DNA from: Aminivibrio pyruvatiphilus
Lineage (GTDB): Bacteria; Synergistota; Synergistia; Synergistales; Aminobacteriaceae
DNA: 64,000 nt
Direction of reading: 5' to 3'
NCBI RefSeq assembly: GCF_004366815.1
Contig: NZ_SORI01000013.1
Coordinates: 1 to 64,000, forward strand
The number at the start of each line of letters is the position of its first letter. Within the stretch, counting starts at the first letter, position 1. Shown one piece after another: positions 1 to 9,089 of the stretch. The translations under genes were made by a program, and so were the position numbers. The notes under the pieces were generated by a model. That model searched no databases. It was not told where the DNA came from and was given only the letters and a program-made list of their open reading frames with translations.

Positions 1-53
1 TTAAAATGACGCTTTCGTATCCTGGAAGTTATGAACTCCGGAGCAGATGGAGC

Positions 54-581
54 TCATGAGACGGAGTTTTGAAGGCCAGTCCGACAGGCTCCTAGGATGC
101 GGTACGTCAGGTCCGGTTCCCGGGATGAGGGGAAGTTTCGTCCAAGGATGACCAGCTCGACTTCCCCGCTCCTGAGATCGGAGAGTATTTCCGTGGTGTT
201 TCCCGAGGAAACGGACACGGAGACGGACGGAAAAGCGGCACGGAAATCGGCCAGGGCCGGGGGAAGGATGTAGTAGCCCGCGAAGGGTGAGACACCGGTC
301 TCAAGCCTTCCCGAGCGCAGTGCCTGCATGTCCCTGAACCTGGCGGGGATCTCGTCGGCCTGGCGGAGAAGATCGGAGGCCAGGACATAGAGGGCCCTGC
401 CCTCCGGGGTGAGGGATATGGTCCGTCCCTTTCGTTCGAAGAGGCGGATGCTATGGTCCTTTTCGAGAGAGGCCACGTGCTGGCTCACCGAGGGCTGGGA
501 AAGGAAAAGCTTCTCGGCTGCCTGCCGGAAGGACCCCTCCTCTACCACGGCGCAGAAGATTCTCAGCTGATGGAGGTTCAC
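54..581 (-). pseudogene. Truncated LysR-family transcriptional regulator
   Basis: The 175-residue product starts with a complete LysR winged helix-turn-helix (about residues 1-60, including the SQPSVSQH recognition segment and the following LFERKGR wing). Only the first half of the effector domain follows, up to about residue 155; family members are usually 290-310 residues. The start is GTG at 581, preceded by a GGGGAGG ribosome binding site. After the conserved part all three minus-strand frames close within the first 60 bases of the window, so one frameshift would not restore the protein. It is divergent from the M20 operon at 701, the usual LysR arrangement, so it probably once controlled that operon. 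It may still bind DNA, but effector sensing should be lost. Confidence 0.75.
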
Positions 582-631
582 AAAAAAACGCCTCCCCTGA
601 TTTGATATAGGAAATACTGATGGATTATATC

Positions 632-654
632 ATTATTTCTTTCTTGAAAATAAT
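632..654. promoter_or_regulatory. AT-rich imperfect dyad between divergent genes, candidate LysR site
   Basis: ATTATTTC at 632-639 faces GAAAATAAT at 646-654, an inverted repeat with one extra A. It lies between the LysR gene and the divergent operon and overlaps the -35 element proposed for the latter, where LysR proteins normally bind. The link to this regulator is inference. Confidence 0.4.
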
Positions 655-671
655 ACTGTCTGGTGTATCTT
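644..671 (+). promoter_or_regulatory. Promoter of the M20-to-YgeW operon
   Basis: TTGAAA (644-649) and TATCTT (666-671) are separated by 16 bases and lie 29 bases before the ATG at 701. Both hexamers match the sigma-70 consensus at four or five of six positions. Confidence 0.45.
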
Positions 672-700
672 GGTGATGTTGGAGAAGGGAGCGTTGAGTC

Positions 701-1945
701 ATGGAAGGGAAACGGCAGGAAGATCTCATCCAGCTCTGCAGGGAACTCCTCCGCCGCCCCGCCGTTTCGGGCAGGGAGGGTGAGGTTGCCCGGTTCGCGG
801 CCGACGTCATGACCGCTCTCGGCTATGACCGTGTGACCACCGACTCCTACGGCAACGTGGTGGGCACCATGGTGTTCTCCGGCGAAGGCGAGAGGGTTCT
901 CCTCATTTCCCAGATGGATCACGTGGACGTGGGGGATGCCGCCGAGTGGTCAAAGTATCCCTACGGCGCCTTCATCGAGGATGACCGAATTTTCGGCAGG
1001 GCGGCCTCCGACCAGAAAGGATCCCTCTCCGCCATGATCATGGCGGGCGCTTTTCTCAGGTCCGACCTGGGCCGTTCGCTGAAAGGGCAGCTTTCCGTGG
1101 CCGCCGCCGTTCACCAGGAAACTTTCGAGAACGTGGCTTCCAGGGCGATCGCCGACACGGTGGATCCGACCTGCGTCCTTGTGGGGGAGGCGTCCTCCCT
1201 TCTGCTGGAACGGGGCCAGCGGGGAAGGGCGGAGATCCGCCTGGACACCTTCGGAAAAATGGCCCACTCCTCCCACCCTGAATACGGCGTCAATGCGGCC
1301 GACACCATGAACGCCCTTCTCGCCTTTCTGAAACAGCAATTTATCCCTCCCAGGGATCCTTTTCTCGGTGAGGGAATCCTCGTGCTCACCAGTCTCTATA
1401 CATCCCCTGCCGGAGCCAGCGGCGCCGTTCCCGAAAAATGCACCGCCATCTTTGACCGGAGACTCCTCAGGGGGGAAACCCTCGAAGGAGCCGCCGGGGA
1501 ACTGAGAACCCTCATCGCCCGCGCTGCGGAGCAGATTCCCGGCCTTCGGGCCAGGGTCTCCTTTCCGGTGATGGAGGACCGGTGCTACACCGGAGCCCCC
1601 ATCCGTGGAAACCACTACGCCCCGGCCTGGGTCCTGCCGGAGGAGTCGGCCTTCCTGAAGGTTCTTTCAGATGCCCTGGCCGAAGCGGGACTTCCACACA
1701 GGGTCTCGGACAGACCCGGATTCGGCACCAACGGATGTCACTTCGCCGTGGAAAGGAATCTTCCCACGGTTATTTACGGTCCCTCCCGGAGGGAACTTGT
1801 CCACGGAGTGGACGAATATATTGAGATCCGGGAACTCCTTGAGGCCTGCCGCGGGTATTACACCATGGGCGGCCGGCTTCTTTCGGGACGGGGCGGCGTA
1901 CAGGCCCCGGCGGCGGGAGTGACGGTTTCGGAAGGAGGAAGATAG
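701..1945 (+). CDS. M20-family metallohydrolase (YgeY-like)
   Basis: This 414-residue cytosolic M20 peptidase/amidohydrolase shares its architecture with YgeY encoded at 9090. The first metal motif is H74-x-D76 and the bridging aspartate is D104 in GRAASDQKG. The C-terminal part holds the conserved TNGCHF segment and a final HG motif. At the catalytic position it reads Q-E140-T141, where M20 enzymes nearly always have Glu-Glu; the second Glu is normally a zinc ligand, so metal binding may differ. It is the first gene of an operon (one base before the next start). Likely substrates are N-acyl or N-carbamoyl amino acids or dipeptides, inferred from the family and neighbours. Confidence 0.8.
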   Translation: MEGKRQEDLIQLCRELLRRPAVSGREGEVARFAADVMTALGYDRVTTDSYGNVVGTMVFSGEGERVLLISQMDHVDVGDAAEWSKYPYGAFIEDDRIFGRAASDQKGSLSAMIMAGAFLRSDLGRSLKGQLSVAAAVHQETFENVASRAIADTVDPTCVLVGEASSLLLERGQRGRAEIRLDTFGKMAHSSHPEYGVNAADTMNALLAFLKQQFIPPRDPFLGEGILVLTSLYTSPAGASGAVPEKCTAIFDRRLLRGETLEGAAGELRTLIARAAEQIPGLRARVSFPVMEDRCYTGAPIRGNHYAPAWVLPEESAFLKVLSDALAEAGLPHRVSDRPGFGTNGCHFAVERNLPTVIYGPSRRELVHGVDEYIEIRELLEACRGYYTMGGRLLSGRGGVQAPAAGVTVSEGGR

Positions 1946-1946
1946 G

Positions 1947-3194
1947 ATGGGAAAACCGGTGGAGCTGCGGTGCGTCCTCTGCGGTGCGTCCTACGCACCG
2001 GGAGAGGTGGAGTACACCTGCCCGAAATGCGGGCTCGACGGAACCCTTGATGTGCTTTACGACTACGAAGAGGCGGCCAGAACACTGACGGCCGGGGCGC
2101 TGGCGGGGAGAGCCCCTTCCCTGTGGCGCTACGGAGAGATTCTTCCCGTGGAGGGGGAGGAGAATATCCCATCCCTCTCGGTGGGGTGGACTCCCTATTA
2201 CGACTGTTCAGCTCTTGCCGAGGAGTACGGGGTCCGGGAGTTCTTCGTGAAGGACGACGGACGGAATCCCACGGGTTCTCTCAAGGACAGGGCAAGCGCC
2301 GTTGGCGTGGCCCGGGCTCTCGAGCTCGGGCAGAGGACCGTGGCGTGCGCTTCGACGGGAAACGCCGCGAGCTCTCTCTCGGGATTCGCGGCCGTAGGGA
2401 GGCTGAAGAGCTTTATCTTTGTCCCTGAAAAGGCTCCGGCAGCCAAGGTGACCCAGCTCCTCGTCTACGGGGCGACGGTAGTGCTGGTCAGGGGCGATTA
2501 CGCCGACGCCTTCCGGCTGGCCACGGCGGCCATCGAAAAGTACGGATGGTACAACAGAAACTGCGCCATCAACCCTTACCTCGTGGAGGGGAAAAAGACC
2601 TGCGCCCTTGAAATCGGCGAGCAGAGCGGGTGGAATCCTCCCGACAGGATCTTTATCTCCGTGGGCGACGGCTGCTGTATCGGCGGACTGCACAAGGGCT
2701 TCAGCGACCTGATGAAGATGGGGTTCATCAGCAGGATGCCGAAAATTACGGGAGTCCAGGCGGAGGGGGCAAAGCCCATCCTCGATGCCTTTAAAAGCGG
2801 GGCGGAGCGGGTGATGTTCGGCCCTGCGGACACGGTTGCGGACAGCATTTCCGTCGGGGCGCCCAGGAACTGGGCAAAGGCCCTGCGGGCGGTTCGGGAA
2901 ACCGAAGGGGACATGGTCGCCGTGTCGGACGCCGAAATTTTGTCCGCCATCCCCGAGCTTGCGAGAAAGACCGGTGTCTTCGGGGAACCCGCCGGGGCGG
3001 CAGCCTTCGCGGGATTCAGGAAGATGGCGGGGGAAGGCCGTCTCGGAAGAAAGGAACGGGTGGCCGTGGTGGTCACCGGCAACGGCCTGAAGGATATCGA
3101 GAGCGCACGGAAGTCAGCCGGCTCTCCCATAGTCTCGGAGCCTGATATCGACAGGTTCTCTGCACAACTTGAAAGGAGTGGGTTCCCGTGTTAG
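1947..3194 (+). CDS. Threonine-synthase-like PLP enzyme with N-terminal zinc ribbon
   Basis: This 415-residue fold-type II PLP enzyme has a zinc ribbon of two CxxC pairs (C9/C12 and C25/C28). The cofactor lysine is K113 in NPTGSLKDR, followed by a serine/threonine-rich phosphate-binding region (ASTGNAASS) and a glycine-rich loop near 225. It resembles archaeal/clostridial threonine synthases, which convert O-phosphohomoserine to threonine. It sits between an M20 hydrolase and glyA, with no homoserine-pathway gene nearby. It could instead be a catabolic ammonia-lyase filling the role of YgeX (2,3-diaminopropionate ammonia-lyase) in related loci; this alternative is inference. It overlaps glyA by seven bases, indicating coupled translation. 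Confidence 0.75.
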   Translation: MGKPVELRCVLCGASYAPGEVEYTCPKCGLDGTLDVLYDYEEAARTLTAGALAGRAPSLWRYGEILPVEGEENIPSLSVGWTPYYDCSALAEEYGVREFFVKDDGRNPTGSLKDRASAVGVARALELGQRTVACASTGNAASSLSGFAAVGRLKSFIFVPEKAPAAKVTQLLVYGATVVLVRGDYADAFRLATAAIEKYGWYNRNCAINPYLVEGKKTCALEIGEQSGWNPPDRIFISVGDGCCIGGLHKGFSDLMKMGFISRMPKITGVQAEGAKPILDAFKSGAERVMFGPADTVADSISVGAPRNWAKALRAVRETEGDMVAVSDAEILSAIPELARKTGVFGEPAGAAAFAGFRKMAGEGRLGRKERVAVVVTGNGLKDIESARKSAGSPIVSEPDIDRFSAQLERSGFPC

Positions 3195-4447
3195 AGCAAG
3201 GCCAGGAATTTCTTCGCGACGCCGACCCTGAAATTTTCAGCGCCATCACCGACGAGCTCGAGAGGCAGAGGAACGGCATCGAACTCATAGCATCGGAAAA
3301 TTTCGTCTCCCGGGCTGTCCTCGCCGCCATGGGGTCGGTTATGACCAACAAGTATGCGGAAGGGTACCCCCATGCCCGGTATTACGGCGGCTGCCACGTG
3401 GTGGACAGGGCGGAGGACCTCGCCAGGGACAGGGCGAAGGAGCTCTTCGGCTGCGACCACGTGAATGTCCAGCCCCATTCGGGGTCCCAGGCGAACATGG
3501 CCGTCTACTTCTCCGTTCTCCAGCCGGGCGACACCATCCTGGCCATGAACCTCGCCCACGGAGGGCATCTCACCCACGGCTCCCCGGTCAATTTCTCGGG
3601 CAAGCTCTACAACATAATCCCCTACGGGGTCGACAAGAACACCGAGAGGATCGACTTCGCCGAGGTGGAGCGCCTCGCCGTGGAACACAAGCCGAAGATG
3701 ATCGTCTGCGGCGCCTCCGCCTATCCCCGGGAGATCGACGCCGAACAGTTCCGGGCCATCGCCGACAAGGTGGGCGCCCTGCTGTTCTTCGACATCGCCC
3801 ATATTGCCGGCCTCATCGCGGCGAAATGCCACAAGGATCCCGTCCCCTTCTGCCATTTTCTCACGTCAACCACCCACAAGACCCTCAGGGGTCCCCGGGG
3901 CGGCATGATCATGTCCACCGCCGAATATGCCAAGGTCATCGACAAGAACATCTTCCCCGGCATGCAGGGCGGCCCGCTCATGCACGTTATCGCGGCGAAG
4001 GCCGTGGCCTTCAGGGAGGCCCTGCAGCCTTCCTTCAGGGAATACCAGAAAAAGGTGGTGGCCAACGCGAAAGCCCTCGCCGGGGAACTCCTGTCCCTCG
4101 ACTATCATCTTGTCTCCGGGGGAACGGACAACCACCTGATTCTCGTGAACCTCACGACCAAGAGCGTGACGGGAAAGGCAGCGGAAGCAGCCCTCGACCG
4201 GGCGGGGATCACGGTGAACAAGAACGCCGTTCCCTTTGACACCCAGAGTCCCTTCGTCACCAGCGGCATCCGGGTCGGCACTCCGGCGGCCACCACCCGC
4301 GGCTTCGGCGAAGACGACATGAAGCTCATCGCCCGCTGGATCGACAGGGTCGTCCGGAACGTGGAGAACGAGAAGGAGATCGAGGCCGTCCGAGCGGAGG
4401 TTCTCGAGGCATGCGGCAATCACCCCCTGTATCCGGGGCTGGAATAA
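3188..4447 (+). CDS. glyA: Serine hydroxymethyltransferase
   Basis: GlyA interconverts serine and glycine while moving a one-carbon unit to or from tetrahydrofolate. The 419-residue length is normal. The PLP lysine is K231 in [13 protein letters not shown], and the N-terminal ELIASENF and YAEGYP segments are diagnostic. The start is GTG at 3188, inside the end of the preceding gene, with AAGGAGTG as ribosome binding site. Its place in an amino-acid catabolic operon, with Fhs, FolD and FchA encoded further on, suggests a role in feeding glycine- or serine-derived carbon into the folate pool as well as biosynthesis. Confidence 0.96.
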   Translation: MLEQGQEFLRDADPEIFSAITDELERQRNGIELIASENFVSRAVLAAMGSVMTNKYAEGYPHARYYGGCHVVDRAEDLARDRAKELFGCDHVNVQPHSGSQANMAVYFSVLQPGDTILAMNLAHGGHLTHGSPVNFSGKLYNIIPYGVDKNTERIDFAEVERLAVEHKPKMIVCGASAYPREIDAEQFRAIADKVGALLFFDIAHIAGLIAAKCHKDPVPFCHFLTSTTHKTLRGPRGGMIMSTAEYAKVIDKNIFPGMQGGPLMHVIAAKAVAFREALQPSFREYQKKVVANAKALAGELLSLDYHLVSGGTDNHLILVNLTTKSVTGKAAEAALDRAGITVNKNAVPFDTQSPFVTSGIRVGTPAATTRGFGEDDMKLIARWIDRVVRNVENEKEIEAVRAEVLEACGNHPLYPGLE

Positions 4448-4458
4448 AGGAGAGCGCC

Positions 4459-5934
4459 ATGAAATACGGAATCGACCTCACCATTCATGAAGAAGGACTG
4501 AAACACGCCGTCGAGGTGGCGAAGAAACGGAACATCGTCATCCCCACCTTCAAGCAGATGAAGGATCCTGAGACCCACACCCCCGCTGCCGTGAAGGAGA
4601 AGCTGAAGAAGACGGGGCTGTGGGACGTGGATTCGGCGAACCTCTTCAGGATCACCTGGAAAAACGAACCCGTGAAATCCGGCGGCCTCTTCGGAGGGGT
4701 GAACTATATTGAACTGCCTTCAGCCCTCACCGGTGTCGACGCCAGGATTGTCGCCATCGTGGGCAAGTGGTTTCCCACGGGAGCCCACAAGGTGGGAGCG
4801 AGCTTCGGCTGCCTGGCCCCCCGCCTGGTGACGGGACAGTTCGATCCCCTCCACCAGAAGGCCGTCTGGCCCTCCACGGGGAACTACTGCAGGGGAGGAG
4901 CCTACAACGCCCAGCTCCTGGGCTGCGAATCCATCGCCATCCTTCCCGAGGGAATGAGCCGGGAACGGTTCGACTGGCTCGAAACGGTGGCGGGGGAGAT
5001 TATCGCCACCCCCGGAACGGAGAGCAACGTCAAGGAGATTTATGACAAGGTGTGGGAACTCCGGAACACCAGGGACAACATCGTCGTGTTCAACCAGTTC
5101 GATGAAATGGGCAACCACCTCTGGCACTACGAGGTGACGGGACACGCCATGGAAGAGGCCCTCCGCGAACTGATGAGGCCCGGAGACAGGTTCGCGGGAG
5201 TGACTGTCACGTCAGGTTCGGCAGGAACCACCGCCTGCGGAGATTATCTCAAGACAATTTTCCCCGGCAGCAAGGTGGCCGTGGGCGAGGCCCTTCAGTG
5301 CCCCACGCTGCTGGAGAACGGCTTCGGAGCTCACAGGATCGAAGGTATCGGCGACAAGCACGTTCCCTGGGTGCACAACGTGAAGAACACAGACATGGTA
5401 ATGGCCATCGACGACGAGGACAGCATGGGCTTCATCCGGCTCTGCAACGAACCCGCAGGAAAGAAGTACCTCCGTTCCCTGGGGCTGAAGGATGAATTCA
5501 TCGACCAGCTTCCCCTCATGGGCATCTCCGGTGCGGCCAATGTCATTATGGCCGCGAAGATGGCCAAATACTACGAACTGACGTCGAAGGACGTGATCCT
5601 CACCGTCTTCACCGATTCCATGGAGATGTACGGTTCCCGGCTGAAGGAGATGGAGGAGGAGCACGGTCCCTACACGGACATGGACGCCGCCGCAGACCAC
5701 GCCCGCCATGTTCTCGGCGTCCGCACCGACGGTCTTCTCGAGCTGACCTACGCCGAGAGAAGGCGGGTGCACAATCTGAAGTACTACACCTGGGTGGAGC
5801 AGCAGGGCAAAACGTCGGAAGAGCTCAACGCCCAGTGGTATGACGCCGAGGAGTACTGGGGCGGCATCCACGCCACGGCGGACAAAATCGACGAAAGAAT
5901 CGAAGAGTTCAACAGGCTGACGGGACTGCTGTAG
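4459..5934 (+). CDS. Fold-type II PLP enzyme of unassigned substrate
   Basis: The 491-residue protein belongs to the tryptophan-synthase-beta/cysteine-synthase superfamily. K111 in FPTGAHKVGAS is the likely PLP lysine, PSTGNYCRGG the phosphate-loop-like segment, and TSGSAGTTACG near residue 255 a second glycine-rich loop. It is longer than cysteine synthases (about 310) and diaminopropionate ammonia-lyase (about 400), with a charged C-terminal extension. I cannot assign a reaction. By position it is a second candidate for a YgeX-like beta-elimination that yields pyruvate and ammonia. The start is the ATG at 4459 after AAAGGAGA, eleven bases past glyA, so it is in the same operon. Confidence 0.75.
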   Translation: MKYGIDLTIHEEGLKHAVEVAKKRNIVIPTFKQMKDPETHTPAAVKEKLKKTGLWDVDSANLFRITWKNEPVKSGGLFGGVNYIELPSALTGVDARIVAIVGKWFPTGAHKVGASFGCLAPRLVTGQFDPLHQKAVWPSTGNYCRGGAYNAQLLGCESIAILPEGMSRERFDWLETVAGEIIATPGTESNVKEIYDKVWELRNTRDNIVVFNQFDEMGNHLWHYEVTGHAMEEALRELMRPGDRFAGVTVTSGSAGTTACGDYLKTIFPGSKVAVGEALQCPTLLENGFGAHRIEGIGDKHVPWVHNVKNTDMVMAIDDEDSMGFIRLCNEPAGKKYLRSLGLKDEFIDQLPLMGISGAANVIMAAKMAKYYELTSKDVILTVFTDSMEMYGSRLKEMEEEHGPYTDMDAAADHARHVLGVRTDGLLELTYAERRRVHNLKYYTWVEQQGKTSEELNAQWYDAEEYWGGIHATADKIDERIEEFNRLTGLL

Positions 5935-6067
5935 CCCCCTCCCGCATGGAGGAATGTCTGGAGGTGATGTCAGTTCCCTGTTCCATAACGGCCCGGAGGC
6001 CGGACTATACGCACCGCAGCGGAAGAGATGAAATGGAGAGTTCAATGTCGAAAAGGAGGAGAACACA

Positions 6068-7105
6068 ATGAAAAAGCTCGGAATACTGTTTCTCGCGATC
6101 TGCATCGTGGCGACCTCGGCGGCGGCCTTCGCGACCCCGAAGACCATCAAGCTGGCCCACCTGAACCCCCAGCAGCCCTTTGAAGTGGCCACCGCGTCCA
6201 TGGCGGCCGTCTTCAAGAGCATGGTGGAAGCGGAGAGCAACGGCGCCCTGAAGGTGGATCTTTTCCCCGCCGGTCAGCTCGGCAGCGAACGGGAAACCAT
6301 GGAGCAGGTGAAGCTTGGCGTGGTGCAGAGCTACATCGCCTCCGCCGGCGGCATGGCCGCTTTCTACCCCCTCTACAGCATCGTGGACATTCCTTTCGCC
6401 GTTCCCAACTACGACGTGGCATGGAAAGTCTATGACGGTCCCTTCGGCAAGCATCTCGCCTCCGAGATCGAGAGCAAGGCCGGCTTCAGGGTGCTCGGCT
6501 ACGGCGAAGCGGGCGGTTTCTTCCAGCTCTCCAACAGCAAGCGCCCCATCAAAACCGTGGCCGACATGAAGGGGCTCAAGATGCGCACCATGACCCTTCC
6601 CTCCCACCAGAATCTCATGAAGGCCTACGGAGCCGCCGCCACCCCCGTGGCGTGGGCCGAGGTATACACAGCCCTGCAGACCGGCGTGGTGGACGGCCAG
6701 CATAACCCCATTCCCATTCTCCTGACAGGGAAACTTTTCGAGGTGCAGAAATATCTCACCATCACCAACCACCTCTACAGCTCCTACTGCTGGGTCATGA
6801 ACAAGGACTTCTACGCCGGACTGAGCGAGAAGGAAAAGGCAATCGTGGACTCCGCCGCCCGGACGGCCATCGTGGCCGGCCGCGGCCTCAACAGGATCAT
6901 AGAGTCCTCCGAGAAGGGCCTTCCCGCCCTTGCCGAGGCGGGCATGGAGATCAACACTCCCACCCCCGAGGCTCTCGAGGAATTCCGGAAGCTCGGCCGG
7001 GAATCCGCCATGGCCTTCATCAGGGAAACCTACAAGGATGAAGGCGTAGCCCTGGCCCAGATGTACCTTGACGCCATCGAAGCCGCCATGAAGGAGGAAA
7101 AGTAG
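6068..7105 (+). CDS. dctP: TRAP transporter solute-binding protein (DctP family)
   Basis: This 345-residue periplasmic receptor has a cleavable signal peptide (about residues 1-22, ending AAAFA). The DctP body includes the GQLGSERE segment near residue 60 and the family arginine region around KMRTM, which normally binds the substrate carboxylate. It starts a P-Q-M gene set and would deliver an organic acid to the permease encoded at 7141-9050. AAGGAGGAG precedes the ATG. It is flanked by M20 and PLP enzymes, so an N-modified amino acid or ureido acid is a reasonable cargo, though the ligand is not readable from sequence. The 133-base gap before it may contain a secondary promoter, but none was convincing. 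Confidence 0.92.
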   Translation: MKKLGILFLAICIVATSAAAFATPKTIKLAHLNPQQPFEVATASMAAVFKSMVEAESNGALKVDLFPAGQLGSERETMEQVKLGVVQSYIASAGGMAAFYPLYSIVDIPFAVPNYDVAWKVYDGPFGKHLASEIESKAGFRVLGYGEAGGFFQLSNSKRPIKTVADMKGLKMRTMTLPSHQNLMKAYGAAATPVAWAEVYTALQTGVVDGQHNPIPILLTGKLFEVQKYLTITNHLYSSYCWVMNKDFYAGLSEKEKAIVDSAARTAIVAGRGLNRIIESSEKGLPALAEAGMEINTPTPEALEEFRKLGRESAMAFIRETYKDEGVALAQMYLDAIEAAMKEEK

Positions 7106-7140
7106 GGCTCAGGCCCTGCTTTTCCTCCCCGGAGAGTTTC

Positions 7141-7764
7141 ATGGTTACGAACGGTCTCGACGGGGCGAACGGGGAGGAAAGAGGTCTTTTCCTCCTCGCC
7201 AGGAAAGTGGGGAACGGACTGGAGAGGATGATAGAGATTCCTGTCTTCATCCTCTCCGTCCTCATGACCGGGATAGTTCTCCTCGGGGTTTTCTTCCGCT
7301 ACGTGATCCACGCCCCCCTCGGGTGGTCGGAGGAGCTGTCCCGGTACCTCATGATCTGGATGTCCCTGCTTTCCGTGGCGCTCTGCGTCTGGCGCCACGA
7401 GCACGTGGGGGTGACCATGGCGATCAAAAAGTTTCCCCGGCTGATCGCCAAGGCACTGATATTTGTCTCCAACGGTTTGGTGATGTATTTCCTCTTCGTC
7501 CTCACATGGTACGGTTTCCGGATGGCCGAGGGGGGAAAGGTCCAGCTCTCCACGGCCCTCCATACGTCCATGGAGTGGTGGCTTATGGCGGTCCCCGCCA
7601 GCGCCCTTGTATGCATGATCATGCTGGCATGCAAGATGGTTCTTGATATCAGGAGAAAAAATCTCGATGAGATGCTCATGTCGGAGGACATAATCGACAC
7701 AGTGAAACGGGAGGAAGGGCTCGACTTCGGCGATGTTCCCCTCAAGGAGGCGAAGCCGCGATGA
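7141..7764 (+). CDS. dctQ: TRAP transporter small permease (DctQ family)
   Basis: This 207-residue membrane protein has four predicted helices and the DctQ segment WSEELSRYLMIW near residue 60. It is the small integral subunit that pairs with the DctM-type protein encoded immediately downstream. Its last codons overlap the dctM start by four bases (ATGA), indicating translational coupling and a fixed stoichiometry. A hydrophilic N-terminal stretch of about 25 residues precedes the first helix. Confidence 0.92.
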   Translation: MVTNGLDGANGEERGLFLLARKVGNGLERMIEIPVFILSVLMTGIVLLGVFFRYVIHAPLGWSEELSRYLMIWMSLLSVALCVWRHEHVGVTMAIKKFPRLIAKALIFVSNGLVMYFLFVLTWYGFRMAEGGKVQLSTALHTSMEWWLMAVPASALVCMIMLACKMVLDIRRKNLDEMLMSEDIIDTVKREEGLDFGDVPLKEAKPR

Positions 7765-9050
7765 CAGGGTTCATTACCATCACCTTTATGATCCTTATCG
7801 CCGTGGGTATGCCCATCGGCTTCGTGCTCGGCGTCAGCGCCCTCGCCGCCATGCTGAAGATGGAGCTTCCCTCGGTGCTCCAGCTCGTACCCCAGCGGTA
7901 TTTCGCCGGGGTGGACATGTTCACCCTCATGGCCATGCCCTTCTTCATCCTGGCAGGGGAAATCATGAACAAGACGGGTATCACTTCCCGTCTGGTCAAG
8001 TTTGCAAATGTGCTCGTCGGCCATCTTCGGGGCGGATTGGCGCACGCCAACATTCTTGCGTCGGTCTTCTTCGCGGGCATCACGGGGGCGGCAGTGAGCG
8101 ACACCGCCGCCATCGGCTCCATGCTGATCCCCGCCATGGTGGACGAGGGGTACGACAAGGACTTCTCCGCAGCGGTCACCGCGTCGTCTTCCATCATCGG
8201 CCCCACCATACCGCCGTCGAACATCATGGTGATCTACGGGGCCTTCATGCAGGTCTCCATCGCCGGTCTTTTCCTGGCGGGAATAGTGCCGGGTCTGCTC
8301 GTGGCGGTGGCTCTCATGATCCTGACGGCCAGAATTTCGAAGAAAAGGGGCTACCCCGTGGGAGAGCGGAGAGCGACGTTCAGGGAAATCGCCGTCGCCT
8401 TCAGGGAAGCACTGGTGGCGCTCCTCATGCCCGCCATCATCCTCGGGGGCATCCTGTCCGGCATCTTCACGCCGACAGAGGCGGCGGCGGTGGCCGTGGC
8501 CTATTCCATGATTCTGGGGTTTTTCGTCTACAGGAACCTGACCCTGAGGGACATGTGGGCCATCTTCATGAAGATGGCCCGCACCACCGGAGTGGTCTTC
8601 CTCGTCATCGCGGCGGCGTCCATTCTCGGGTGGGTGCTCACCATAGAGCAGATTCCGGAGAAGGTGGCGGCCCTCATGCTCAGCGTGAGCACCAACAAGT
8701 GGGTGGTCATGGGCATGATCCTGCTGCTGCTCCTTTTCATCGGCATGTTCATGGACATCGCGGCTGCCCTCATCATCCTCGGGCCTATCCTGCACCCCCT
8801 GGCGGTGAAGATCGGCTTCCACCCCCTTCACTTCGGCATCATCATGGTGCTGGCGCTGAACATCGCCCTCATGACGCCTCCGGTGGGCGCATGCCTTTTC
8901 GTAGCCTGCGGCATCAGCAAACTGACCATCGAGCAGCTTAGCAGGGAAATCTTTCCCTTCATCCTGGTGGTGGTGGCGGTGCTGCTGCTGATCACCGTAG
9001 TGCCCGAGATTCCCCTCTTCCTTCCCAGGCTGATGGGGATGGTCCATTAA
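7761..9050 (+). CDS. dctM: TRAP transporter large permease (DctM family)
   Basis: This 429-residue, roughly 12-helix protein is the sodium-coupled transport channel of the TRAP system. Family features are the MPFFILAGEIMN segment near 55, the GAAVSDTAAIGSMLIPAM loop near 110 and the PPVGACLFV segment near 370, which correspond to the re-entrant substrate and Na+ sites. With the upstream binding protein and small subunit it makes a complete importer within the M20/PLP/YgeW operon. Confidence 0.95.
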   Translation: MTGFITITFMILIAVGMPIGFVLGVSALAAMLKMELPSVLQLVPQRYFAGVDMFTLMAMPFFILAGEIMNKTGITSRLVKFANVLVGHLRGGLAHANILASVFFAGITGAAVSDTAAIGSMLIPAMVDEGYDKDFSAAVTASSSIIGPTIPPSNIMVIYGAFMQVSIAGLFLAGIVPGLLVAVALMILTARISKKRGYPVGERRATFREIAVAFREALVALLMPAIILGGILSGIFTPTEAAAVAVAYSMILGFFVYRNLTLRDMWAIFMKMARTTGVVFLVIAAASILGWVLTIEQIPEKVAALMLSVSTNKWVVMGMILLLLLFIGMFMDIAAALIILGPILHPLAVKIGFHPLHFGIIMVLALNIALMTPPVGACLFVACGISKLTIEQLSREIFPFILVVVAVLLLITVVPEIPLFLPRLMGMVH

Positions 9051-9089
9051 CATCGGGAAATACGATCATTGTATGAAAGAAGGTATTCC

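Noticed and set aside
34-68. Inverted repeat AACTCCG/CGGAGTT near the truncated LysR end, possible insertion-sequence end or terminator
   Set aside because: Only seven pairs over a 21-base loop, with no target duplication or transposase; too weak to call.
5935-6067. Possible glycine riboswitch or internal promoter between the PLP gene and dctP
   Set aside because: No glycine-riboswitch core and no convincing -35/-10 pair; treated as a plain operon spacer.
7299-9053. Long minus-strand open frame (584 codons) opposite dctQM
   Set aside because: It is His/Asp/Gly-rich without family motifs and lies antisense to clear TRAP genes; such frames are expected opposite GC-rich genes with strong third-position bias.
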